The notes: generated from the sequence alone by a model not told the origin. Numbered from the stretch's first letter, positions 48,001 through 59,979 are shown. The stretch: DNA of 64,000 nt from Sapria himalayana (GCA_029783825.1 JAREIK010003411.1:1380966-1444965), one strand, 5' to 3'. Translations and numbers: made by a program.

Positions 48001-48550
48001 GAAACCTCTCGTTGAACTGAAAAACTATTTTAGAATGCAACTCTATTCTAAATCTCTCATGAACATCCTATCATGTCAGGAATAAATAAAGATTCAAATC
48101 CAACGATCAAAGAATGCATATCATGTTTTCGTGTAAGCAAATAATGAGCAATGAAATGCAACTTACCATGACTATGGTACACAAACTCATCAGTGATGAT
48201 TGGGTTCGAAGAAGTAAAACAACTAGACCACCACCTTCCATAGTTTTAATCTATCTTGCAAGAATATTTGGAGTTAAGACTTCAAAATCCTACAGAATTG
48301 CAAGAGCAAAAAAGAAGTTATTAGTAGTGATGAGAATCTTAAACATAATATCTAGAAAGAAAAGAAAAGTAGAACCTACAAAATACACATCCCATAAGTA
48401 TTTCTTAGAATTCTTTCAGAATCCTTGTACAAGCAATAGGAAACAACTTCGCTTTCAAGATACAAAGAGAAAGGATCAGCTTTTTATAGGTCAATCAATT
48501 CCTTAAGCATTAGCTTTTTATCTGCTTTGCCCATTTTCTTTTGTGGCATC
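48001..48550 (-). pseudogene. Captured fragment of NAT10/Kre33 RNA cytidine acetyltransferase
   Basis: NAT10/Kre33 acetylates cytidines in 18S rRNA and tRNA in the nucleolus and has over 1,000 residues; only about 120 codons of its N-terminal part remain. Minus strand: exon about 48550-48376 (HKRKWAKQIK, a frameshift, then KADPFSLYLES, YCLYKDSERILRNTYGMCIL), ending in TAG where Gln is expected just before the GT donor. Exon 48289-48167 (DFEVLTPNILAR, a stop, then MEGGGLVVLLLRTQSSL and TIVM) has intact AG and GT sites. Exon 48067-48001 (DVHERFRIELHSKIVFQFNE) is cut by the TGTACA array. The intron between the first two is 86 bp. Introns and splice sites show capture as genomic DNA. The 130-codon + strand ORF here is its antisense shadow. 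Confidence 0.88.
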
Positions 48551-48710
48551 ATCATGCAAGCATCAAATTCGAACAAAAATAAAAAACCAGTCTAATTTCT
48601 TAGTGATCATGGCATCAAATTCAGTATGTATGTATATATTGCATAGAGGTTGAAATACCATTTACAATATTAGAATTAATCTTTATCTTCGACCAAAGCT
48701 GTAGCTTTAC

Positions 48711-48872
48711 CATGTTAGTGATATTACATAATCCATACACTTTTCAAACAAAACCTTATCAAATAATGGCCCATCCTGAGATTCTACTACCAAATCATTC
48801 AAAAATAATACAAGATTATCCTTGAATGTTTTAAAATCCTTCTTGAAAGTTAGAAAATTTGCAACTTCCCCC
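48711..48872 (-). other. Unrecognised exon with intact splice sites
   Basis: Minus strand: acceptor TTGTTTAG at 48873-48880, then an open 54-codon frame beginning GEVANFLTFKKDFKTFKDNL and continuing VLFLNDLVVESQDGPLFDKV, ending at a GTAAAG donor. Helical, acidic and leucine-rich in character. No stop in the frame. It lies upstream of the NAT10 fragment in the same sense. I do not recognise the family; it does not resemble the NAT10 N-terminus that should precede the other exons, so it may come from a second host gene. Confidence 0.5.
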
Positions 48873-49019
48873 TAAACAATAAGAACATGCATAAGATTGG
48901 AGGAAAAGCACCTTGATCTAGTGTCTAAATAGCACAAAAGTTTTGAAACATGGAACAAGGAAAATTATTTGAAGTACAAAATAATGAATAAAAGAAAGGA
49001 TAAAAGGAGCATATTATAG

Positions 49020-49240
49020 GATACTCTTCTAACAAGGTCAACTAGGGCAACAACAACATCATCAAAAACTGTGTCATCCAGCAAATCCTCCTTGACAATG
49101 TATTTAGCACCACATTCATGCACATTTACAATTTAATATTCCGACAAAAGCTTTCCAGGAATATGTATCCCACAATGGGATGCATTTAAAAGTTGGAAAT
49201 TCCAACTCATCAACGGCTCATTGCACATTTTGATATCATT
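49020..49240 (-). other. Unrecognised exon-like segment
   Basis: Minus strand, one frame with a single stop: NFQLLNASHCGIHIPGKLLS, stop after EY, then IVNVHECGAKYIVKEDLLDD and TVFDDVVVALVDLVRR, ending near a GTATCC donor-like site at about 49020. Strongly acidic C-terminal helix. Probably the exon before 48711-48872 in the same captured gene. Family not recognised. Confidence 0.45.
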
Positions 49241-49635
49241 TATATGCAGATGTATTTGTTTGAAGAAAAAGATTACGATAATTAAATCGATAATAGAATA
49301 ACTAACTCTGAAAATATCTAATAGAAGTAAATGAGAAGCAGTCACTTTTGTTGTTACCTTCTTTCATTTTATTTTATTTTATTATGCATTAAGAGTGCCC
49401 ATAGTATATAAGAGTACTCCATTTATGTTTCCAAGTGTGTGTGTGTGTGTGTATTGTGATTTTGGTAGTTTTACATTTTCTTTATTGTATAATATTTTTT
49501 CTTTTATTTCATTTTTATATGGGAGAAACTGATATTTGTGATATCTCAATCCAATGTTGACCATTCTATAAGGACACACCATTATACACATTCCATTATA
49601 AGTTTTACTAAATAATTTTGTTTATATGGCTTAGA

Positions 49636-50205
49636 AATTAGACTAGTTATACACATATAGTTAAACATAATGTTGTATATTGTTATACATGTAATTATAA
49701 ATATAATTACATGTAGTTATACATATAGTTACACATAAAGTTATACTTATATTTATACATGTAGGTATTATATATATTTTTTCATATAATTTTATATATT
49801 TATACATATAGTTATGTATAGGTATAGATATAGTAAAATACATTTTTATATATTAATATATAAAAATGTATATTAAATATATATGTTGTAAATTATATAT
49901 TTAAATATAGTTATGTATAAAGTTTTTATAGTTATACATATAGTAAGATACAATTATTTATAGTTATATGTTATTATACATATAGTATATATAGTTATAA
50001 AAGTTATATATAGTTAAACATATATTTATATATAAATATATTCATACAATTAGTTATATGTAGTTGTACATAAATATATACAAAGTTATAAACAAGTATA
50101 TAGATTTACATAAATGTATACATATATGTATACATAGTTACAAATATAGTTATATTTAATTATATAGAGTTTTATATAGGTATACAAATATTTATATATA
50201 GTTCC
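49636..50205 (-). repeat. Inverted single unit of the ~555-bp repeat
   Basis: Reverse complement of the unit described at 35021-36765: ACAAATATTTATATATAGTT near 50205 matches AACTATATATAAATATTTGT, and the order of internal landmarks is preserved. This supports the opposite orientation of C. Confidence 0.8.
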
Positions 50206-52480
50206 TAGAATTGCATTCCAATAAATTCTACAAATAAAACCCCATATTACATATAACTATTTCATTCTTCACTTTAAGTGTTCTTTAAACAAGCTAATAA
50301 ATTATCTCTTAACTCTCAAAAATAACTATTATGATACAAAATCATTCACCAAAAGAACATTAAGTATTAGCACTCAATTAAATGTCAAGAGAAACAAATG
50401 ATCAAAACTCTTTAAACCATTGTTCTTCTTGAAATTGGGATTTTTCAAAAAGTGCATCATGCTTGTATTTTATGTGGCTTGTAAATGATTCTTGGATGAA
50501 TGTTATTCCTAGAGCACTATCTGAGCATTGATCTCTATTATTTTTCTTTAATTGTTTTGAGATTCAATATGAAGTTGTTTGTTTTCTTCCAAATATGGAC
50601 ACAAACACACTACAATGAAAGTGGTTTAATTGTCTTCATATCCTAGTAGAATAATCTAGTTAGCATACTCATCAAATTGATGCAAAACCATTGATGATTT
50701 ATTATTTTGAGGTTTATGTTTGAAAAATTTTAACCATTGTTCTTATACCTATTTGTTAACTTGCTTTCACTAGAAATATTTATTAACTTTTTATACCTAT
50801 TTGTTAACTTGTTATCACAAAACTATTGATAATTGATGCAAAACCATTCTTCTTATACCTATTTGTTAACTTGTTATCACAAGAAAATTTTATATTTATG
50901 GAAATGAAATCATAATTGAATATATTGAATGATTCATTCTATATGCAATTTTAATTAAGATATTGGTAATAGTTTTAAGTTATGGAATGATTTTATGAAA
51001 ACTCAATATGTGTTAATAACAATTCCCAATAGATAATAATTTGCAGCATATTATAATTGACTTTGTGATGAGATTATCAAAAACCTTAAAAGGTAATAAT
51101 ATTAGTTGGGTGATTATTGATTGATGGCCAAATTAGCTCATTTTATACCTACCAAAGTAATGTTTTTCTATAAATCAATTGGCTTATATATATATATATA
51201 TATAAAAGAGAGATTATGAGAATGCATGGAGTATTTTTTTTTTTTTATAATATCTAATAGATTTCCTCATTTCATTTCTATGTTTTGATATAGTATACAC
51301 AACCAAGAACAAGTTCAAAGGAAGTTCAACCTTAAGGGAGAGTTTTTTTGCAAGAACCATGGGAAAAAGAGAAGTTTCAAAAACTACTTTTTGAAAAAAC
51401 AAAAAAAGTCTTAATTACTGAAGTTTCATAAGAGGAAAACACCCAGAATAGTTTTCGAAAACTTATTGTAGTTTTTGAAAATGATAAGTTAGAGTTAGAG
51501 AAGATACAAAACATTGTATGCAAAGAAAGTAAGTAAGAATATATAGATAAAAAGATACAAAAGAGGTTACAAAGATGAGTTGCGAGAAAAAAGATATAGC
51601 TCACAAACTAACTCATGCATATTGGAGTTTTTTTTTTCTATATTTATTTCTTTTATTGTTATTAATTAGAATGCTTTGTAATATTTTTGTCATTTAATTA
51701 TTTTTGTTAAATAATGAATCAGACAAAAACTTACATCAACATAAATCTAAAAATAGGCTAAATTCATTTATGCTAGGGTTAGTGTAAATTTTAAGATGTG
51801 CATTTTCAAAGTTAACTTTTAGAAAAAAAAATTTTCATTCATTGAATTATTTTTATTATTTATTTTTTTTCTTTTATTTTGCCAATATTAATACAATATA
51901 ATACTAATATAATTCTTGAAAGGTTAAATTTGTAGACCAAAGTTGGTTGATGCTTATTTAATAACTTTAATTCTAAAGTTAATATTATTGATTTATAAGT
52001 ATTATAAGAATATAATATTATTTTTTTGCAAATCCTAAAGGACATATATATTATCATGTTGTTTTTACTATATTTGCAAAGTAATCTATTTAATTTAGAT
52101 ATAAAATTTGAGAAGCATGTTAGACTTTAAAAAAAAAACATGTGAAATTGAAATATGGTTTATTGATAATTTTTACTATTATAATTAAAAAAACAACTTA
52201 AAGAAAATCATCAATTATAGTGTAGTCCATTATAAAAATATTATTTCGTTATTACCTTATTTGTTACTTTTGTTATATCCTAGAATTTTCTTGATATTCA
52301 TAACTTCATTTTTTATTTGCTTACATTTAACATTTTTTATTACTTTGCAGATGTTAGTTTTTTTTTACTTTATGTATTGACCATGTATACTTGTGTGATA
52401 TTTTTAAATTTTACATTACTATTTGAAATAATAAATAAGTTTTTGGTACTATTGCCGAGGATTGAAAATAATGAAAATTA
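50206..52480. other. Mixed AT-rich interior of element C
   Basis: No gene apart from the gypsy integrase fragment at 51047-51290. The word TTATACCTATTTGTTAACTTG occurs three times (50742, 50791, 50852). The rest is AT-rich with chance ORFs. Confidence 0.5.
51047..51290 (+). pseudogene. Ty3-gypsy integrase fragment inside element C
   Basis: Reads HIIIDFVMRLSKTLKGNNIS then WVIID, a stop and frameshift, then AKLAHFIPTKVMFFYKSIGL and EIMRMHGVF. These are the DFV...LP, W(V)I(V)DR(L)TK(S)AHF and (E)I(VR)LHG blocks of Ty3-gypsy integrase cores. An (AT)n run and a poly-T insertion interrupt it. No flanking LTR is visible; it may be a nested remnant or a captured piece. Confidence 0.75.
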
Positions 52481-52489
52481 TTATGGTTA

Positions 52490-53084
52490 TGTATAATGTT
52501 TTTATAATTATACATATAGTAAAAGATAATTATTTATAGTTATATGTTCATATACTTATAGTATATTTAGTTATAAATATATTTATATATAATTATATTT
52601 AATTATACATATAGTTATAAATATGTATGTAGTTAAAGATATAGTTATATATAACATTTTTATAGTTATACATATAGTAAAATACATTTATATATAGTTA
52701 TATATTATTATACATATGGTATATTTTCTTAAAAATATAGTTATATAGAATTACACATATAGTTATAAAATATTATATAGTTAAATAAATAGTTATATAT
52801 ACTTATTAATATAATTATAAAAATAGTTTACATAGTTACAGATATAGTTAAATATAGTTATGAAGAGTTTTATATAGTTACAAATATTTATAAATAGTTA
52901 TACATAAATAGTTAAGCATATAGTTACATGTTTGTAGCTATACATGTTGTAGATGTAGTTATTTATAGTTTTTCATGTAATTATATATATTTAGACATAT
53001 TGTTATGTATAGGTATTGATGTAGATAAATACATTTATATCTAGTTATATGTCGACATACATATTGTTAAATACATTTATATAT

Positions 53085-53133
<49 letters not shown>

Positions 53134-53221
53134 TATATATATATATATATGTATGTGTATATATATATATAGTTATATATACATATATATGTATATGTAT
53201 GTATATAAATATATATATAGT

Positions 53222-53254
<33 letters not shown>

Positions 53255-53326
53255 ATTAAATATGTGTTGTTATATTTATATATAGTTATGTATACTATTT
53301 TTATAATTATACATTAGTAAAATACA

Positions 53327-53387
<61 letters not shown>

Positions 53388-53390
53388 GTG
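52490..53390. repeat. Degenerate AT repeats and (TA)n tracts of element C
   Basis: TATAGTTATATAT-type repeats related to the ~555-bp unit (52490-53080), then nearly pure (TA)n with TATG interruptions (53085-53260) and another (TA)n run (53328-53382). The (YIYI)n ORF is a repeat translation. Confidence 0.85.
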
Positions 53391-55160
53391 TTATTAATCT
53401 TGGGATCATCATATTTACATAATTTATTATGCAAATATTAAATATGTTTTATACACACTGCTCACCAGAAACACCAACACCTATTTTGTGATTAAAATCC
53501 AAAATCACAAGCCTGTCTGAGTGGCAAAAAACATGGATATCAAGCCTGCATACCATACATACATTGCAACATCAACATCCACACAATGAGAATGCAGTAT
53601 ATCACACATGCATTAAGAATGTATACAAATCAATAAGTAATCCAAGCATACCATGATGATTAATGAAGTATTGTGTGTAATATACAGTAATAGTGAGGGT
53701 AGAAGAAGAAATTCGAAAAAAAAAACAGCAAAATCCAAACACACACGTCTGCATTAAGATAATCAATGAAGAGTTAGGGTAGAAAATATATCTCAAATTA
53801 ATAAAAACTCACGACTTGAAGAAATTATCACTTACTCTACAATTAAGTTATGCTATATTGGTGGCGAGAGAGAGAGGGGGAGGCATTTGGTGAGAATTAG
53901 AGTTGTCTCTTAGACAACAAGAAAGTGTTTTTGAAGTTACTAAAATTCCAAAAATATATTTATTTTTTATTATCAAAACATTAAATAATTAATAAATATA
54001 TAAAAAACATAAAGACTCGTATTTTTTTTATTATCAAATTATTCCAAACAAGTTCATATGCATGTAGCAAGTCACACATGAAAAACAAGTACCTTACAAT
54101 TTTTAATTATCAAATTAATTAAACAATAAATATATAAACAACTTCAAAAAATAGATGTTTGGACTTCCAACTAGAAAAAAAAATCAAATTGCTGCAAAAT
54201 TTGCAAATTTCACATAACAAGGAAAAGATGAAAATATGATTATTCTTCATGCCACTCTTCAAAGAGTTATAAACACCCTTTATGTTAAAAAATATATAAA
54301 TATATATATTTTATGGTTATAAATTTTTAAGAATTCATATTAATTTTTATAAAAATAATATGAAATAATTTCAAAAGCATAAAATTTAATATTAATTGAT
54401 ATCATATATAATTTTTAAAATTCTAAAAATTACTTAAAGTGAGAAGGTAATTAAATAAAATAATATTTATTATATAAATAAAGAATAAATATTAAAAGCT
54501 AATAGTAAAAATATTACTCAATTGTTTAATTCTTATAAATTTTAGTAGAAGCAAACATCTATGTATTTATTTTTAAATATAAATTTATTTTATTTTAAAT
54601 TTAATGAAAACATTTAAAATTTTATTATAATTCAAAATTTTCAAATTTTGTAGTAATTATTTTTTTAAAAGTTTCCTATATCATAAAAATTTTTTATACC
54701 TATATTAATATTAATATTTACTAATTTATTCGTTAATTCAAATATTTGTGTAAATATTTTTTATTTAATCATACAATAAATTATTTTACCGTTATATTAG
54801 TAGAAATTTTTATGTATGTTCATTTATTTTTTAAAATATCTTTAAAAATTATTATAATTATAGAATTAATTATTTGATGTTACTCTAATACAAATTTTTA
54901 AGTTTCTTAATTAAAAATTTTAGAAAAATTTTTGTATACTTTTTTTAAAATTTTTATAATCATAAAAATAGTTATTTTAGTCCTTATTAATATATTTTTT
55001 TTGTATTTTTATATTTTTAAATTATTTATTTAAAATATCCTATTTTTATAATTTTATGAGGAGAATGTGTCTTTCAATGATCACTAATCAATAGACCATG
55101 ACATATATTTAATAAATAAAATTAAATAAAATATCAAAAAAAATAAAAAATAAAAACAAA
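53391..55160. other. AT-rich 5' region of element C
   Basis: Seen from the minus strand this is the 5' side of the element, just inside the subterminal repeats. A CT-rich leader-like segment ending CACCAAATGCCTCCCCCTC lies near 53870-53890 and could be a 5' UTR with a start codon, but its frame closes after about 12 codons. No transposase recognised. Confidence 0.45.
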
Positions 55161-55949
55161 ATTAAATCATTAAAGATTAGAGACGGAAATTATCCCTATA
55201 GCAAATAGCTAGGTAAAAATCCCTAGCTAAATGGATATATTTTGTGAAAAATAAAAATTAAAAAAAAAATCGTTTGCAATAAAAAATAAAATAGCAAAAA
55301 AAAAATTTTAGATAATTATTTAGCGATGGATTTTGTCTCGATATAATTAGCTAGCGAAAATCCGTCGATATATCATTTGCTAAATTCCCAATTTTCTTTG
55401 CGCGAAAATCTACAAAAATATTAGTGATAGAATTCATCTCGATATAATTAGCTAGAGAAATTCTCTCGCTAGATCCCTGATTTAATTAGTTAGGAAAATT
55501 CCATCATTAAATCAGTTGCTAATTTTTTCAGTTTTCTTTGCACAGAAATCTACAAAAATATTAACGACGGAATTTATCTCGATATAATTAGCTAGGGTAA
55601 TTCCGTTGCTAAATCCGTCGCTAATATTTTCGATATAATTAGCTAGGGAAATTTTGTGGCTAAATTCGTCACTAATTTATCCGGTTTTTTTTGTACGGAA
55701 ATCTACGAAAATATTAACGACGAAAAAATTTCAATCAGATATTTCTATCAATAATCCATCGCTAATCCATCACTAATATGTCATTAATTCGTTGCTAATC
55801 TGTCGTTAATTCGTTGCTAATCTGTCCTTAGTATTTATTTCAATGTAAAATCAAAAATCCATTATATTCCCTAACTAATCCCTCGCTATTTAGCTAGGGA
55901 TTGATCCCTAGCTAAATTTTCCTAGCTAAATCAATATTTTCTTGTAGTG
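55161..55949. repeat. Subterminal repeats at the right end of element C
   Basis: Dense GTCGCTAA, TAGCTAGGGA, CGATATAATTAGCTAG and TCGTTGCTAATCTGTC words in both orientations. The segment CGATATAATTAGCTAG occurs at least five times (near 55334, 55439, 55577, 55629 and in variants), giving ~105-190 bp tandem-like spacing. Ends in CTTGTAGTG. It aligns, inverted, with 31483-31740 of element B. Confidence 0.85.
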
Positions 55950-55970
55950 ATAATAAGCAACATAAATAGT

Positions 55971-56033
<63 letters not shown>

Positions 56034-56617
56034 CCAATATTGGAGCTTAAATGAGCAATATAATAATTTTCATTATTGATAAAGTAAAATGTTTTATCAT
56101 AATTTTATTTTGAATGGAATTATAATATTTCTTTTGATTGACAAAGTGTTTAAGTTTTATGCAATTAAATTTCATAAAGATGGGCATTCTCATAAAAATA
56201 TTATATAAAAGTGTACCATTTTGAAAATAATTAAAAAAAAGACATCCAAAATTTCAAAGTTAAAAAAATGCATCAAAATAAAAAATAATTGTGATAATAC
56301 ACAAAAAAATAGTAACACAAAAATTGTCATCCCTTGGTACATCACCTTCTAAAAAAATGGCATGCCTTATTTTATTTAAATAGTGAGATGGATTGGGTTG
56401 GGTTTGAATCTGTATTTTAAAAAAAAATAGAAACACATTTTTATTTTTATTTTTTGTATTTTTATAGTATACTATAAATATGAATAAATTATACATATAT
56501 ATAATATACACAGTATGTGTGTGTGTGTGTGTGTAAAATAAAGAGCTACTGGAGAAAGTGCTATCACTTTCTTATAAAGAGCACTATTTAACGAGTGCAT
56601 TAAATTAGTAGTCCATT

Positions 56618-56662
<45 letters not shown>

Positions 56663-57037
56663 AATAATTATGTTTTGGGGTTCCAAAATGAAAATATTTA
56701 TGTTTTGGTCTATTTTTTAAAAAACTTAAAAAAATATGCTCCAAAACATAAAGTTTTTAGGATCCAAAAAATCAGAAACCAAATTTTACCCCTGCTCTAG
56801 CTCGTACCATTTAAAAAATAAACTTTTTCATGAGCATTTAATATATATAGACTACTATAACTCGTATTCACAAACTATCTACAAAAATGTGAAACTATTC
56901 TTTGAAAACTAGTTTCATTTTTTAATTAAAAGTTGTGTGTGTGTGTGTGTGTGGGTAAATCTATAGGTTTGTATATAAACCTATATAGCATAAATATATA
57001 TCTAGTTTTATATATATATTTGTATACATATACCAAT

Positions 57038-57119
<82 letters not shown>

Positions 57120-57955
57120 GTATATATTATTTATTTATTTATTTTGCCATAAGAATAAATTTATAAACTAAAAAATTTTGCCATAATTTTGTCGTAAGAA
57201 AAATCTGAAAATTTTTTATACTTCAGATGATATAATGGATTTTGCCATTGAATTCATCTTGTAAAATATAGCTAGTATAACAAATTTTGTCAAAATTTGA
57301 GGTAGTCGAAATTTAGTCATTTTTAAATATTATTTTATTATTATTAAGTAAAATAATAGTACAAGAATTGTCAAAGTTCTTTTGTAATTAATTGATTATT
57401 TTGGGGTCATAACAAAATAGTACAAAAACAAAAGTTGTTCCACGTGATGTGATCTTTGTGTTAGTACCAAATTCTAGAATTTTTTGTATTAAATATTCTA
57501 AGAGGTTAGGATTTTCTCCTATTAGAATTTATTTCCATTTAATAGCCGTAAATAGCCGTGAATTATAATTTGATTTGGAATTTTAAAAATTAAATTACAA
57601 ATGTTTAATTGCTGAAAATTTTTGTATTTAGTTAAATAATATATTATAATGTGATTTATATTCATGTAGTTATAACTATGTATGAAATATAGTTTAATCA
57701 AAAATGATATACTTGTATTTCATATGCATGAGAACATCACAATTAAATAGATATGTGTATGATTGATATATGTAAAATTATAATGGATGTTATTTATATG
57801 GATTCACAATGTAACAACATCAAAACTGAATTATACGATATTTTTCGAAGAATGTCCAATATTATTTTTTGGAGGAGATCCATATTTTTTTGGAGAATGT
57901 TTAATATTTATCAGAGAATGTCTAAAAAATATATATATTTTTTAGGAGAATGTCC

Positions 57956-58009
<54 letters not shown>
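55950..58009. other. AT-rich spacer with (TA)n and (GT)n runs
   Basis: No gene recognised. (TA)n runs at 55976-56030, 56621-56660, 57042-57107 and 57961-58008; (GT)n runs at 56514-56533 and 56936-56953; a (TATG)n run near 57106-57122. At 56661-56720 a GGAATAATTATGTTTTGGGG segment loosely resembles the MULE terminus at 31750, with no partner end or target duplication. GAGAATGTCCAATATT recurs near 57848-57960. Confidence 0.6.
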
Positions 58010-58010
<1 letters not shown>

Positions 58011-58450
58011 GTCACACTTGGCCCTAACATGTGTGGGGAGACGATGAGACTTGGGATACGAGCATTAAAATATTTTATCTATTTTTACATTCATGTAAAC
58101 ATTGTACTTGAATATGTATTGATATATGCGCATGATTTTATTTCTTTTACATGCATTTAGGTAAGGAGTAGCTCAATGAGAGTTTACATCTATTAAGCTT
58201 TGCTCACTCCATCGTGTGACTCTCTTTCAGGTAATTTTCAATTGTTGATGACGAACCCACATGCGAGATCACATTTGTGATGAAAGCTTGTTCTGGTTTG
58301 AGTTGTATTATATGTTTTTTATTCTAATGAGCAGAAGAATAAAAAAAATAATTGTAAGACAACATATTTAAGAAAATAAAAATATTATTTTAGTACACAT
58401 TTTTGTTGTGTGATGTATAAATGAGGCCCCTTAGGGATTAGGGTGTGATA
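58010..58450 (+). repeat. Probable Ty3-gypsy 5' LTR
   Basis: Runs from TGTCACAC at 58010 to GTGTGATA at 58450, giving short inverted ends, and is followed directly by a primer-binding-site-like sequence. About 441 bp. The left edge abuts a (TA)n run, so no target duplication can be read, and no 3' LTR is present to confirm the boundaries. Confidence 0.45.
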
Positions 58451-58453
58451 GCT

Positions 58454-58470
58454 TGGTATTAGAAGTTCAG
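58454..58470 (+). other. Degenerate primer-binding site (initiator Met tRNA type)
   Basis: TGGTATTAGAAG lies 3 bp after the inferred LTR end. It resembles TGGTATCAGAGC, the site complementary to the 3' end of plant initiator methionine tRNA that primes most gypsy elements. Confidence 0.5.
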
Positions 58471-58979
58471 TATATGATTATTTGTAGCTTGAAGTTTGTA
58501 CAAGTTTCATAACTTGGTACAAAAGCTTAGGTGTATAAATACCTAATACTTAAAAAATTTATATATAGGTCACAACTTGATGTCAAAGTCTATGTAGAAA
58601 ATTACCTCGGATAGATCACAACTTATATTTGATTTTTTTTGTGTATGCATATTTTATATTGTGTGGATTACATGCATAGTAGGAAATGTGTATAAGAAAA
58701 AGTAAACACTAGGGTGGAGAAACATAACCTCAGTGATTCGGAAAATGAAAAGATAATTTTAAAATAACGAGTCTATCATTAGTTGGCATATGTACTTATA
58801 ATAGATCAAATTATTTGACATGTGTAGATGGTAAGTAGATAATGAGAAATTCAGAGGATGTCCATAAAGTGATGGCCAACCACTGGCAGTCTTTGACCAA
58901 CATGCCTTCATAGAGGTTGTGGGTCAGGAAGGGATGAGTAACCTTCAAAGGTTATAGACACATCATCCTCCAATATTTA

Positions 58980-59520
58980 TTGGAGGATAGGACCTGATGG
59001 CAGCCAATCATTATTTTGACAAATTGAAAAAATCTTAGAAGCTATGGAGATCACTCTCAATGCCACAAAGATTTGACTAGCAGCGTTTCAGCTAGAAGGT
59101 GAGTCCCAAATTTGGTGGGATTGGATAAAGGCCTCGAAGAATACAGAGGCAATGACATAGGAAGAATTCCGAGAACTCTTTATAGAAGAATATTTTTTTG
59201 ACTTCAGCTATACATGTTAAGGCCGAAGAATTCCTTGAACTAAAACAAGGAAATATGATAGTACTAAACTATATGGCTAAATTCATAGAGTTGACACATT
59301 TTAGGGATAATTATGTGGCCACTAATATGACCAAAGTTTGGAAATTTGAGGATGGATTAAAATTATTGATTTGGGATAAAATTGTGGGATTTCTTATCCA
59401 GGATATGAATTACGTGGTTAAGACAGCTTCAGAGTGAGAGGTTAAGGAAGCATAGAACATCCATGAGGTGAGTGGGAGTACTAGTGGAAAGAGGAACGAG
59501 TGTTAGTATTTTTTTGGAAA
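58980..59520 (+). pseudogene. Ty3-gypsy gag pseudogene
   Basis: Retrotransposon gag domain blocks: FQLEGESQIWWDWIKASKN (about 59090), EEFRELFIEEYF, then VKAEEFLELKQGNMIVLNYM and KFIELTHFRDNYVATNMTKV (59214-59330). These match the capsid region of plant gypsy elements (EF(L)xLKQGxMxVxEYxxKFxxLxRF). A frameshift near 59195 and stops at about 59437 and beyond break it. The zinc knuckle expected downstream is only hinted at (QGQCYNYQSQGHVEN near 59550). Confidence 0.8.
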
Positions 59521-59979
59521 GCAATAAAAGCCTTTTATTTCTTGAGGATATCAGGGACAATGTTACAATTATCAAAGCCAAGGCCATGTCGAGAATTCTA
59601 GCCTGATTCGACATAGGATTTGTTTTCACTACCATCAGCCTAGACATTAGAAATGAAAGTACCTACAGAATCAAGGATCGATCTTAGGATTATGAGAAAT
59701 TATAGTCATAAACATCAGTGGGAAATACATAGACATAGTTTTTTCCTTATTTCTCTAGTATGTGTCAAGGAAACTAGTATTAATCTTGGGGTACTGCACA
59801 AGTACTTCCTACTTCATATGCAAGCCAGAGAGGTCTAGGCATGGGTAGATGTCTTGGAGTGGGCCCATAGGCTAGGGCTTAGAGGACCCAAGGGCATGTC
59901 TGTACCATTACACCATAAGCAGAGATGGAAGATTAGTAAATAATATAAGATATTTTCTTGCTTTTTCATTTATGGGCAA

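Larger units (their letters stand above)
45561..55949 (-). mobile_element. CACTA element C with ATA target duplication and NAT10 capture
   Basis: Left boundary CACAACAAGAAAA at 45561 (one mismatch from CACTACAAGAAAA) and right boundary TTTTCTTGTAGTG ending 55949, with the triplet ATA on both sides (45558-45560 and 55950-55952), the 3-bp duplication typical of CACTA elements. About 10.4 kb. Its left part is the reverse complement of B's right part, so C is inverted relative to B. Internal order seen from its own 5' end (55949 downward): subterminal repeats, AT-rich DNA, ~555-bp-type repeats, captured exons, TGTACA arrays with a duplicated 3' cassette, subterminal repeats. No transposase core is visible, so it is probably non-autonomous. 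Confidence 0.85.

Noticed and set aside
48114..48506. 130-codon + strand ORF (starts MHIMFSCKQIMSNEM)
   Set aside because: Antisense of the NAT10-like exons; the minus strand has the conserved motifs and splice sites, the + strand has no recognisable family.
53049..53285. (YIYI)n ORF
   Set aside because: Translation of (TA)n microsatellite.
56661..56820. Second MULE related to 31750-32675
   Set aside because: Only a loose match at one end (GGAATAATTATGTTTTGGGG); no partner terminus or target duplication.
57753..58160. 135-codon ORF spanning a (TA)n run
   Set aside because: Begins in AT-rich DNA, passes through the microsatellite and continues into the inferred LTR; no coherent protein.
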